Source: UMGS363 sp964402055 | GTDB taxonomy: Bacteria > Bacillota > Clostridia > Oscillospirales > Ruminococcaceae | NCBI GenBank assembly: GCA_964402055.1 | Contig: CAYOAV010000012.1 | Location: 1 to 40,689 of the forward strand | Length of the DNA: 40,689 nt | Direction of reading: 5' to 3' | Part shown: positions 15,490-21,998 of the stretch, piece after piece | How positions within the stretch are numbered: position 1 is the stretch's first letter | Layout of the letters: each line of letters starts with the position of its first letter | Translations under genes and position numbers: made by a program | Notes under the pieces: generated by a model | What the model was told of the DNA's origin: nothing | The model's database searches: none | Seen by the model: the letters and a program-made list of their open reading frames with translations, nothing else

Positions 15490-15933
15490 TCAACCTCCTT
15501 TCATTGATTTTTCCAATGCTTCAAGCACTTCGTCAAGCCGCTCAAGAGTATCATCGCCTCCACCGTCATCACACCATGACGGAAAATTCCCCTCAAGAAA
15601 ATATTTCGCCCCCGAGGATTGCCCCTTGTCAAATAACCGTTCCTCCGCATAATTTTCAATGCGCAGCAAAGCCGACCTTATCGCCGCCTCAACATAAGGC
15701 TTGCCCTTGTATGACAAAAGTTCTTCCCTTGACCCGAAACCAAGAGCCATAGCCAACCCTGAAACCGTCAGTGGACTTTCGGGAACAGCATAAACAGGCA
15801 CACCATTTTTGTCAAATACAGGCGAACATTCATCGTCCAAAGCCTGAACCCCCTCGCAGGAACGGAAATATCTCTCTATCCTGCCATTAACGTCCTCTGC
15901 CCCCTTGAATACAGGCTTGCTTTTTCTGTTCAT
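15490..15933 (-). CDS. Terminase small subunit
   Basis: A 147-residue DNA-recognition subunit of the packaging terminase. It has a helix-turn-helix region around PLTVSGLAMALGFGSREELL (54-73) and the helical segment AAIRSALLRIENYAEERLF (85-103), the standard layout of this terminase family in Firmicute phages. The C-terminus is acidic and ends SMKGG, with the last codons forming the ribosome binding site of TerL. Start ATG 15933 follows GAGGTGAT. It is the first gene of the operon; the promoter lies 29 bases upstream. If active, it would decide which DNA is packaged. Confidence 0.82.
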   Translation of the reverse strand: MNRKSKPVFKGAEDVNGRIERYFRSCEGVQALDDECSPVFDKNGVPVYAVPESPLTVSGLAMALGFGSREELLSYKGKPYVEAAIRSALLRIENYAEERLFDKGQSSGAKYFLEGNFPSWCDDGGGDDTLERLDEVLEALEKSMKGG

Positions 15934-15961
15934 TTTTTATCACCTCGCTTTCTGTGCTTTT

Positions 15962-15991
15962 ATCTTAGCATAAATCCATACTAACATACAA
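15962..15991 (-). promoter_or_regulatory. Promoter of the phage-like operon
   Basis: On the minus strand TTGTAT (15991-15986), an 18-base spacer and TAAGAT (15967-15962) with an upstream TGC giving an extended -10. The transcript would begin near 15955, about 22 bases before the TerS ATG. Nothing else upstream in the operon supplies a promoter. Confidence 0.6.
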
Positions 15992-15997
15992 TCACAT

Positions 15998-16026
15998 CTT
16001 TTTATTGCTTTTTGCACAATAAAAAG
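15998..16026. repeat. Perfect 10-base inverted repeat beside the phage-like promoter
   Basis: CTTTTTATTG (15998-16007) and CAATAAAAAG (16017-16026) are perfectly complementary around a 9-base centre. It sits just upstream of the -35 box of the phage-like operon, where a regulator could bind. It has no T run in the transcribed direction that would make it a terminator. Confidence 0.5.
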
Positions 16027-16071
16027 CCTTATTTTCATCTCAAAAAATCATTTTTTTGTGTATATTAAACA

Positions 16072-16116
16072 AAATCCCCCGATTTGACCCTTTTTAAGGC
16101 AAAATCGCAGGATTTT
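16072..16116. promoter_or_regulatory. Pair of identical-arm dyads 30 bases apart
   Basis: Two dyads AAATC-N4-GATTT lie at 16072-16085 and 16102-16115, with centres exactly 30 bases apart (three helical turns). The second extends by one base on each side (AAAATC, GATTTT). They occupy the middle of the gap between the phage-like operon and the LysR gene and look like paired operator sites. The protein that binds them is unknown. Confidence 0.5.
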
Positions 16117-16131
16117 TGCAAAAAATATTTA

Positions 16132-16157
16132 TTAACATCTCGTTAATATCGCATTAA
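16132..16157. promoter_or_regulatory. Overlapping LysR-type dyads upstream of the LysR gene
   Basis: TTAAC-N5-GTTAA (16132-16146) and TTAAT-N5-ATTAA (16143-16157) are two perfect 15-base dyads whose centres are 11 bases apart. Size and spacing fit the T-N11-A boxes of LysR regulators, which usually bind next to their own promoter. AT-rich TATAAT-like sequence follows at about 16169-16190, but I could not pair it with a good -35. Confidence 0.5.
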
Positions 16158-16233
16158 TCTATTTATTTCTATATAATGGTATAATTATAATGATTATTTG
16201 TGCCAAAATTTAAAATGGGAATGAGTGAATTAT

Positions 16234-17160
16234 ATGAACCTTATGCACCTGAAATATCTTGTCGAAGTTGAAAAAACAGGCTCAATAACCAAAGCCGCTT
16301 CAAATCTCTTTATGGGACAGCCAAACCTCAGCAAGGCTATAAAGGAAGTCGAGCTGGAATTTGGTTCGCCAATATTCAAGCGTATTTCCAAGGGAGTAGA
16401 GCCGACCGAAAAAGGACTGGCATTCCTTGAATGTGCAAAAACCATTATCGCACAGCTTGAAAAAATGGAGAACATCCTCCAACCAAAGGATTCCGAATTG
16501 ACAAGCTTTAAAATAGCAATTCCCAGAGCTTCATATATCGCCCATGCCTTTTCAAATTTCATTAATTCCCTCGACCGAAATCAGCAGCTTTCAATGAATT
16601 TCCGTGAAACGAACGCAATCAATGCCCTTAACGGAATGGCTGACGGCGAATATTCCTATGCCGTTATCCGCTTTGAAGAGGAATATGAGGATTTCTTCCT
16701 TTCGCTCCTGCGTGATAAGGATCTGTATTATGAAGAAATATGGCATTTCCCATATGTAGCATTGCTTGCCGAAAAGGACGAGCTTGCAGTCAAGGATACC
16801 TTTACTCTCTCCGATTTAGACGGCTATATTGAAATAGTCCAGGGCGATACCACCGTACCATATCTTTCCACAAGCTACCTGCGTAAAAATAATGCCGCCG
16901 AGCATAGCCGCATCTACGTTTATGACCGTGGAAGTCAGTTTGATCTGCTTGACAACGTGCCACGTTCTTATATGTGGGTGTCCCCCTTTACGGATAGTCA
17001 GCTCCATCATTTCAGACTTGTCCAGCGAAGATGCTCCGATGATTCTTCCCGAGGCAAGGATCTTTTAGTTATGCCCAGGCATTATAAACAAACCGACCTT
17101 GACAAAGCTTTCCTTGATGAGGTTAAGCGTGTCCGTGATTCATTAAAGGAGCTTTATTGA
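16234..17160 (+). CDS. LysR family transcriptional regulator
   Basis: A 308-residue LysR regulator. Winged helix-turn-helix at 1-62 (MNLMHLKYLVEVEKTGSITK, then FMGQPNLSKAIKEVE) and a type 2 periplasmic-binding-like effector domain at about 88-300. The effector is not predictable. I prefer ATG 16234, where LysR homology begins; GTG 16225 would add three residues and is nearer the weak GGGAATGAG site. The next gene starts 2 bases after the stop, so the regulator and that membrane protein form an operon. Overlapping T-N11-A-like boxes upstream suggest autoregulation. It is oriented away from the phage-like operon and shares the intergenic region with it. Confidence 0.9.
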   Translation: MNLMHLKYLVEVEKTGSITKAASNLFMGQPNLSKAIKEVELEFGSPIFKRISKGVEPTEKGLAFLECAKTIIAQLEKMENILQPKDSELTSFKIAIPRASYIAHAFSNFINSLDRNQQLSMNFRETNAINALNGMADGEYSYAVIRFEEEYEDFFLSLLRDKDLYYEEIWHFPYVALLAEKDELAVKDTFTLSDLDGYIEIVQGDTTVPYLSTSYLRKNNAAEHSRIYVYDRGSQFDLLDNVPRSYMWVSPFTDSQLHHFRLVQRRCSDDSSRGKDLLVMPRHYKQTDLDKAFLDEVKRVRDSLKELY

Positions 17161-17161
17161 T

Positions 17162-17710
17162 ATGTCCTCGTTCATCTCCCGTTTTGATAATAAATTCACC
17201 CCGAAGAAAAAAGGATTTTTCGCCCTCGGAGCAGTTATATTTGCCGTATTATGGATAATAGGCTGGTTGATTTTCCCCATGGAGTTTTTCTCGCTCTTTT
17301 TTGATTTTACAGCCGGCAGCTATGTAACTCTCGCACTTATGTCAGCCTTTGTAACAATGATTTTTAATTGGGTCTTTACCCTTATTTCACGTCAGAATAT
17401 TTCCGCTTCACTTACCTTTGTATCAAATCTTGTATTTCAGATCGGTATGTTCTTCCTTTTCGCCGCATTTCGTTATAGTATACCATACCTCTGGATAATC
17501 ACAGCTATTGTTCATGCAGTACTGATAATGCTCATATTTATTTTTTCAAAGCCTGTTGAATTTACCTCGGTGAAGCGTGTAAAAAATAAAAAAGCTCCGA
17601 TCGGAAATAAGCTGAAAATAGTCCTCGGACTTGCTTATTCCCTGTTCGGAGATGCTTTATATATTCTTATCAATTGTATCTTTATCAGACTTGCATACGG
17701 TGCAATGTGA
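17162..17710 (+). CDS. Hypothetical membrane protein after LysR
   Basis: A 182-residue protein with about five predicted transmembrane helices (approximate residues 19-40, 48-75, 83-104, 108-130 and 152-180) and a short basic loop, KRVKNKKAPIGNK, before the last. I do not recognise a family. The start ATG 17162 follows AAAGGAG inside the LysR gene, with TGA-T-ATG spacing that suggests coupled translation. It may be the LysR partner or target, for example a transporter or sensor component, but that is only context. Confidence 0.75.
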   Translation: MSSFISRFDNKFTPKKKGFFALGAVIFAVLWIIGWLIFPMEFFSLFFDFTAGSYVTLALMSAFVTMIFNWVFTLISRQNISASLTFVSNLVFQIGMFFLFAAFRYSIPYLWIITAIVHAVLIMLIFIFSKPVEFTSVKRVKNKKAPIGNKLKIVLGLAYSLFGDALYILINCIFIRLAYGAM

Positions 17711-17732
17711 TTTCTCATTTCTTTCAAGATAA

Positions 17733-17770
17733 TTTAATGAGTAAATAAACAATTAAACATCTATGAAAAT
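17733..17770 (+). repeat. AT-rich 38-base repeat, copy 1
   Basis: This 38-base segment, beginning TTTAATGAGTAAATAAACAA and ending CTATGAAAAT, matches 18809-18846 at 32 of 38 positions without gaps and in the same orientation. Each copy is followed 22-30 bases later by a GC-rich palindrome, which suggests an interspersed repeat unit. Confidence 0.6.
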
Positions 17771-17800
17771 TCGGACGTAATTGGTGTGTGTTTTTTCCAA

Positions 17801-17831
17801 GGGACGGGACGGGGAAAACCCGTCCCCTACA
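17801..17831 (+). repeat. GC-rich REP-like palindrome, copy 1
   Basis: GGGACGGG (17806-17813) and CCCGTCCC (17819-17826) form an 8-base stem, preceded by a further GGGAC repeat and followed by CTACA. It is much more GC-rich than its surroundings. In orientation it is inverted relative to copy 2 at 18869, the CCCCTACA end of one facing the TGTAGGGG end of the other across the peptidase gene. Confidence 0.7.
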
Positions 17832-17877
17832 ATAGTTTGTTAATTTTTTCGCAATAAATACTCGTTGAGGTATTGTG

Positions 17878-18729
17878 TCATTCCTTTTCATCTATCTTGA
17901 CAACAACAGCCTGGAATCCATTATCCTCAAACCTGTTCAGAAAAGCAGATTTCATATATGCCGTAATGGATTTTTTATCGTTCGGATCCATAAAATAATA
18001 GCAGTTGCTGTCATATCCGCAAAGCACTAAGGTATGCGAGTTGCCATACCATATGTATTTTTCATCTGTTTCATAAATATACCATTCACTCGGCTTGCGG
18101 TAATTAAGCTGCTTCATATCAATCGTTGCCCATACTATCACAGGCACTCCCTCATCAATAAGCTTTTCCATATCCGCTGAATTAATATGCTCATCAAGTG
18201 CGATAGCCTTGTATGTATATGCCGATGTCGGATTTTCGTCAAAAAATCTGTTCATCGCAGAAGAAAGAACTTCACTCGTGCAGCCGTAACCCCAGTTGTA
18301 TGGGTCGCCTGCAAAAACCTCCCTCGGATCAGGACCATGCGAATCTTTCTTTGCATCATAATAAAAATTATCATCATAGCCAAGATAATTATCCGTAAAA
18401 TCAAGCTTGTCCGTTTCAAATCCAAGAAGCGAAAGCACAGCCGCCGCACAGGTAGGCTCACAGCCAACAGGTAGCTCGGGATATTGATTTATAAGCGGCA
18501 CATCAATCGAAACCTTACCGAAAAGCTCTGACGGTTTTTCATAATTTTCACCAAGCTCAATAACGGTGTAGCCGCAGTATGAAGCGTGCGGATCTGCACC
18601 TAAAAGCGTGTATTTGTCATTTTCAGCGGAACGTTCCTCAAATTTTTCCGCCGTAATAAAATAATCCGCACAAACAGTCGAAGCCATAAGTCCGATAGCC
18701 AGTGCAAAGCAAATTCCTTTGTATCTCAT
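17878..18729 (-). CDS. Secreted C39-like cysteine peptidase
   Basis: A 283-residue exported protein. Residues 1-22 look like a signal peptide (MRYKGICFALAIGLMASTVCA). Residues about 74-275 are a peptidase C39-like domain: VPLINQYPELPVGCEPTCAA carries the catalytic Cys90, NSHTLVLCGYD carries His232, and YYFMDPND supplies Asp248. Such domains cleave peptides or cell-surface proteins, and many stand-alone members have no known substrate. It has its own strong promoter and an AGGGGA ribosome binding site. GC-rich palindromes and AT-rich repeats lie on both sides, so it may have arrived or been duplicated as a unit. It is not part of a bacteriocin transporter and has no transporter domains. Confidence 0.78.
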   Translation of the reverse strand: MRYKGICFALAIGLMASTVCADYFITAEKFEERSAENDKYTLLGADPHASYCGYTVIELGENYEKPSELFGKVSIDVPLINQYPELPVGCEPTCAAAVLSLLGFETDKLDFTDNYLGYDDNFYYDAKKDSHGPDPREVFAGDPYNWGYGCTSEVLSSAMNRFFDENPTSAYTYKAIALDEHINSADMEKLIDEGVPVIVWATIDMKQLNYRKPSEWYIYETDEKYIWYGNSHTLVLCGYDSNCYYFMDPNDKKSITAYMKSAFLNRFEDNGFQAVVVKIDEKE

Positions 18730-18752
18730 AGTAAAATCCCCTAACTGACCTT

Positions 18753-18781
18753 ATTATATCATATTTTTCATTCTTTTGCAA
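18753..18781 (-). promoter_or_regulatory. Promoter of the C39-like peptidase gene
   Basis: On the minus strand TTGCAA (18781-18776), a 17-base spacer, and a perfect TATAAT (18758-18753) with TGA upstream as an extended -10. The start point would be about 16 bases before the gene. Confidence 0.75.
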
Positions 18782-18808
18782 CAATCGAAAAGGAGCATTT
18801 CACATTAT

Positions 18809-18846
18809 TTTAATAAGTGAATAAACAACAAAAATTCTATGAAAAT
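18809..18846 (+). repeat. AT-rich 38-base repeat, copy 2
   Basis: Same-orientation partner of 17733-17770 (32 of 38 identical). It lies upstream of the second GC-rich palindrome, just as copy 1 lies upstream of the first. Confidence 0.6.
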
Positions 18847-18868
18847 ATGGTCATATGAAACAAATTTT

Positions 18869-18898
18869 AATGTAGGGGACGGGTCGCCCGTCCCGTCT
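18869..18898 (+). repeat. GC-rich REP-like palindrome, copy 2
   Basis: TGTAGGGGACGGG, loop TCG, CCCGTCCCGTC. The 8-base arms GGGACGGG (18876-18883) and CCCGTCCC (18887-18894) are identical to copy 1, and the flanking TGTAGGGG matches the reverse complement of copy 1's CCCCTACA. Confidence 0.7.
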
Positions 18899-19032
18899 TT
18901 TGAACGGTATTGGTGACAGCCTGCGGAAATACTATGAAAGAAGAAATTTTCAAATGAGAAGTCTTGTCCTTAAGGGTGGCATAGAATCCCCTAAGTATGA
19001 AATGTATATTTAAAGCTTTCTGAGTTATACTA

Positions 19033-19066
19033 TTTCCGAGCTAAAGAGCAATGAAAAGCTCGGAAA
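19033..19066 (+). promoter_or_regulatory. Hairpin touching the ribosome binding site of the 55-residue gene
   Basis: TTTCCGAGCT (19033-19042) and AGCTCGGAAA (19057-19066) are a perfect 10-base inverted repeat with a 14-base loop. The right arm runs into the AAAGGAAG ribosome binding site, so the fold could lower translation. A TATACT at 19026-19031 could be a -10 box, but it has no good -35. Confidence 0.5.
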
Positions 19067-19079
19067 GGAAGAATAAAAA

Positions 19080-19247
19080 ATGGAACACGGACTTGATAAT
19101 CTCCTCTCGGAAAGCAGCTCGGCAAAGATTTTTTACGGCTCACTTCCCGATTATGTCAGAGGAGCAATAATGAGAAAAACCGACCAAATAGACGATGAAG
19201 AAACCTTAAGACAGGAAGCCGACAAAATAATGCACGAATTTAACTAA
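19080..19247 (+). CDS. 55-residue small protein
   Basis: A short gene encoding MEHGLDNLLSESSSAKIFYG, then SLPDYVRGAIMRKTDQIDDE and 15 more residues. Its layout (helix, SLPDYVR, then an acidic 'DEETLRQEADKI' helix) resembles small soluble proteins that I have seen in clostridial genomes without a defined function; this resemblance is from memory and uncertain. The ATG at 19080 follows GGAAAGGAAG at a good distance. A hairpin overlaps the start of that ribosome binding site and a terminator follows the stop, so it appears to be an independent transcription unit. Confidence 0.6.
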   Translation: MEHGLDNLLSESSSAKIFYGSLPDYVRGAIMRKTDQIDDEETLRQEADKIMHEFN

Positions 19248-19254
19248 CAAAAAT

Positions 19255-19289
19255 CTCCGTCCATCTAAAAAGGTGGGCGGAGCATTTTT
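19255..19289. terminator. Bidirectional terminator between the small gene and polA
   Basis: CTCCGTCCATCT (19255-19266) pairs with AGGTGGGCGGAG (19271-19282), allowing two G-U pairs, followed by CATTTTT. On the minus strand the same stem is followed by ATTTTTG. It serves the plus-strand small gene and the minus-strand polA. Its right arm begins inside the 55-base sequence repeated across the first N run. Confidence 0.75.
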
Positions 19290-19478
19290 AACCCTTAGCG
19301 TCATACCAGGTTTTTCCAATATTNNNNNNNNNNNNNNNNNNNNNNNNNNNNNNNNNNNNNNNNNNNNNNNNNNNNNNNNNNNNNNNNNNNNNNNNNNNNN
19401 NNNNNNNNNNNNNNNNNNNNNNNAAAGGTGGGCGGAGCATTTTTAACCCTTAGCGTCATACCAGGTTTTTCCAATATT
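19269..19478. other. False assembly gap: 100 N between two copies of a 55-base overlap
   Basis: Bases 19269-19323 and 19424-19478 are identical over exactly 55 bases, with 100 N (19324-19423) between. These are the overlapping ends of two contigs that were scaffolded without being merged. Removing the N run and one copy joins the small gene's terminator directly to the polA stop codon. No gene is lost. Confidence 0.92.
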
Positions 19479-21983
19479 AACATCAGCCTGCATAGGAACA
19501 GAGAAATCAACCGCACGGAGCATTTCCTCTCCGAGTATCTTAGCCGCCGCTTCGCTGTCCTTTTCGGAGGCTTCAATAATAAGCTCATCGTGAACCTGTA
19601 AAATAAGCCTTGCGTCAAGCTTTTCAGCTTTGAGCCTGTTATATACCCTTATCATTGCGATTTTTATAACGTCAGCCGCAGTACCCTGAATAGGTGCATT
19701 CATTGCCGCACGCTTGCCGAATGCCTGAAGATTTTTGTTGCTGCTTTTCAGCTCGGCAATATATCTTCGCCTGCCGAACGCCGTAACTGCATATCCCGTA
19801 TTTACGGCATTTTCTACGGAGCTATCCATAAATTCCTTTATTTTCGGATATGTCGTAAAATAATTCTTTATATATCGGTCAGCCTCGGGAACGCTTACAT
19901 CAATATCCTTTGATAAGGAAAATGCACCAATACCGTATACAATACCGAAATTTACCGCCTTAGCCGAACGACGCATTTCAGACGAGATCATTTCCTCGGG
20001 AAGTCCAAAAACGCTTGAAGCTGTCGCAGTATGAACGTCCTTTCCGCTAAGAAAATTATTACGCATATTTTCATCGCCGCTCATTGCCGCAAGTATTCTA
20101 AGCTCGATCTGACTGTAATCAGCGTCAAGAAGAACATATCCGTCCCTTGCAGTAAAGAATTTACGCATACTTCTTCCAAGCTCTGTACGGACAGGTATAT
20201 TCTGCATATTCGGTTCAGTTGATGAAATTCTTCCCGTGCGTGTTTCCGTCTGCTTGAAGCTTGAATGAACTCTGCCGTCCTCACGGACCTCCTTTAGCAA
20301 ACCCTCAACATAGGTTGAAGAAAGCTTGGTCAGCTTGCGGTATTGCAATATCTCGCTGACAATTTCGTGCTTATCTGCAAGCTCTTCAAGAATTTCCGCA
20401 TTTGTCGAATAACCCGTCTTGGTTTTCTTCTTCGCAGGCAATCCCAGCTCTTCAAAAAGCACAACTCCGAGCTGTTTCGGCGAGCTGATATTGAACTCAT
20501 GCCCTGCCATAAAATATATCTTTTTTTCACAATCAAGAATATCATTTTCAAGCCGTTTTCCGAACTCCCTTACTCCCTCGGAATCAACTCTTACTCCGTA
20601 ATATTCCATTGAAGCCAGAACCTCGGTCAGCGGCTGTTCAATATCGGTGAAAAGCTTCTCCATACCCGTGCTTACGACCTCATCATAAAGAGTTTTGCAA
20701 AGGTCAAAAAGTGACGCAATATCGGCATTTTCTCCAAGCTCATTATAATACTCCGCACCGTATTCGGCACACATTTTCTCAATCGTATACTCCGCTGATG
20801 AAGCATTAAGCAGGTAACCAAGTATATCAGCGTCAGCCGTAAAGCCGTTCATTTTCCTTTTATTGGCAAAGCAGAGCTTAAACGCATTTTTTACCTTAAA
20901 GCCGTATTTTTTGCATTCTGATGAAAGGAAATCAAGCTGTTTGTCCACTTCGTCGGTGCTGAAAATATGCCCGCCGCATTCAACCCTTAATAAGCCGTTT
21001 TCATCAAGAATAAATGCCGCATTTTCAACCTTTTCATACAAAGCCTTATCCCATTCAACAACGGAAAATTCACGTTTTTCAGCCTTTTTATCATTTTTTA
21101 TCACATTAGTTTCCGCACTTGGCTTTATATCAAGCTTTTCAAGCAGCTTATACATTTCAAGACCTGTCAGCTGCTCCGAAACAGCCTTTTTGTCCACCTC
21201 GTTGAGGAGATATGCACCCGTTTCACGGATGATCGGAGCGTCAAAAACGATAGTCGCAAGCCATTTGCTATGGAAAGCATCATCTTTTCCGTTTACAAGC
21301 TTTGTTAAAACAGAATTAGTAGCCTTGACCTCATTTTTTTCAAGCTTTTCATAAAGATTTTCAACAGAACCATACTCACCGATAAGCGTAAGAGCTGTTT
21401 TTTCGCCTATTCCCTTAACTCCGCTGATGTTGTCCGAGCTGTCGCCCATAAGACCTTTAAGATCAATAAGCTGTTTAGGTTCAAGTCCGTAAACCTCACG
21501 AAATTTTTCGGGAGTAAAGACAGTAGTTTCCTTCGTGCCGTGAAGAAGAACCGTAACCTTATCGTTCACAAGCTGGAGAGAATCCCTGTCACCTGTCAGG
21601 ATAACGCATTCATCTCCGTTTTCCGAGCATACAGCCGAAAGCGTTCCGAGAATATCATCTGCTTCAAATCCCTCCGCTTCAAGAACGTGAACACCGAGGT
21701 TACGGAGCAACTCCTTTATCATCGGCATCTGTTGAGCAAGCTCATCGGGCATACCATGGCGGTTAGCCTTGTAATTCTTATCCGCCTTATGACGGAAGGT
21801 CGGTGCTCTCAAATCGAACGCACAAGCAACGCCGTCAGGCTTCTGCTCCGCAGATATTTTAAGATATATATTCATAAAGCCTGTAAGAGCGTTTGTAAAA
21901 ACTCCGTTTTTATTTGATAGCATTTTTATACCGTAAAAAGCACGGTTCATAATACTGTTTCCGTCAATGGCAAGAAGCTTCAT
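19443..21983 (-). CDS. polA: DNA polymerase I
   Basis: An 846-residue repair and Okazaki-fragment polymerase. Residues 1-290 are the 5'-3' exonuclease (MKLLAIDGNSIMNRAFYGIK, FEADDILGTL, LTGDRDSLQL, LKGLMGDSSDNI). Residues about 300-470 are a 3'-5' exonuclease fold that has lost the DxE metal ligands (FILDENGLLRVE in place of DTET), so proofreading is likely absent, as in Bacillus. Residues 480-846 are the polymerase: motif A DADYSQIELRI, motif B RRSAKAVNFGIVYG, motif C VHDE (797-800). The ATG at 21983 follows AAGGTGG. It lies 15 bases after argS and is probably cotranscribed with it. The nearby N run does not damage it. Confidence 0.97.
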   Translation of the reverse strand: MKLLAIDGNSIMNRAFYGIKMLSNKNGVFTNALTGFMNIYLKISAEQKPDGVACAFDLRAPTFRHKADKNYKANRHGMPDELAQQMPMIKELLRNLGVHVLEAEGFEADDILGTLSAVCSENGDECVILTGDRDSLQLVNDKVTVLLHGTKETTVFTPEKFREVYGLEPKQLIDLKGLMGDSSDNISGVKGIGEKTALTLIGEYGSVENLYEKLEKNEVKATNSVLTKLVNGKDDAFHSKWLATIVFDAPIIRETGAYLLNEVDKKAVSEQLTGLEMYKLLEKLDIKPSAETNVIKNDKKAEKREFSVVEWDKALYEKVENAAFILDENGLLRVECGGHIFSTDEVDKQLDFLSSECKKYGFKVKNAFKLCFANKRKMNGFTADADILGYLLNASSAEYTIEKMCAEYGAEYYNELGENADIASLFDLCKTLYDEVVSTGMEKLFTDIEQPLTEVLASMEYYGVRVDSEGVREFGKRLENDILDCEKKIYFMAGHEFNISSPKQLGVVLFEELGLPAKKKTKTGYSTNAEILEELADKHEIVSEILQYRKLTKLSSTYVEGLLKEVREDGRVHSSFKQTETRTGRISSTEPNMQNIPVRTELGRSMRKFFTARDGYVLLDADYSQIELRILAAMSGDENMRNNFLSGKDVHTATASSVFGLPEEMISSEMRRSAKAVNFGIVYGIGAFSLSKDIDVSVPEADRYIKNYFTTYPKIKEFMDSSVENAVNTGYAVTAFGRRRYIAELKSSNKNLQAFGKRAAMNAPIQGTAADVIKIAMIRVYNRLKAEKLDARLILQVHDELIIEASEKDSEAAAKILGEEMLRAVDFSVPMQADVNIGKTWYDAKG

Positions 21984-21998
21984 TTATGGATAACCACC

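Larger units (their letters stand above)
6022..15991 (-). mobile_element. Compact phage-derived head, tail-tip and lysis operon
   Basis: Thirteen codirectional minus-strand genes run from the terminase small subunit (15933) to the holin (6022), nearly all overlapping or within a few bases of each other. In order they are TerS, TerL, portal, scaffold-like, coat, connector, head closure, tail completion, distal tail, Gp37-like, fibre, a small acidic protein, a 38-residue protein, amidase and holin (the two small genes included, 15 reading frames in all). The head part follows the order of SPP1-like phages. Missing are a major tail protein, tail chaperones, a tape measure, a MuF-type head protein, integrase, repressor and replication genes. 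Both borders are chromosomal genes in the window (spoIIID, LysR), so nothing has been cut off by the window edge. I saw no att repeats or tRNA target. Confidence 0.8.
18782..19032 (+). other. Intergenic repeat region with a possible gene remnant
   Basis: Between the peptidase promoter and the 55-residue gene there is no full gene. It holds the second AT-rich repeat (18809-18846), the second GC-rich palindrome (18869-18898), and then an open frame to the TAA at 19011 that reads GIGDSLRKYYERRNFQMRSL and 15 more residues. That frame has no start codon with a ribosome binding site, so it may be the tail of a lost gene, joined to the palindrome. I do not recognise it. Confidence 0.35.

Noticed and set aside
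15480..15510. A programmed +1 frameshift joining TerS to TerL at GGT-TGA, with AAAGGAGG acting as a stimulator as in prfB.
   Set aside because: The glycine tRNA on GGT would have to re-pair with GTT, which is poor, and the ribosome binding site is too close to the shift site. A rare ATT start explains the same sequence more simply. It is not formally excluded.
19301..19323. A second, truncated copy of the polA 3' end to the left of the N run.
   Set aside because: It is the same 55 bases as the right contig end and is an assembly overlap, not a gene duplication.
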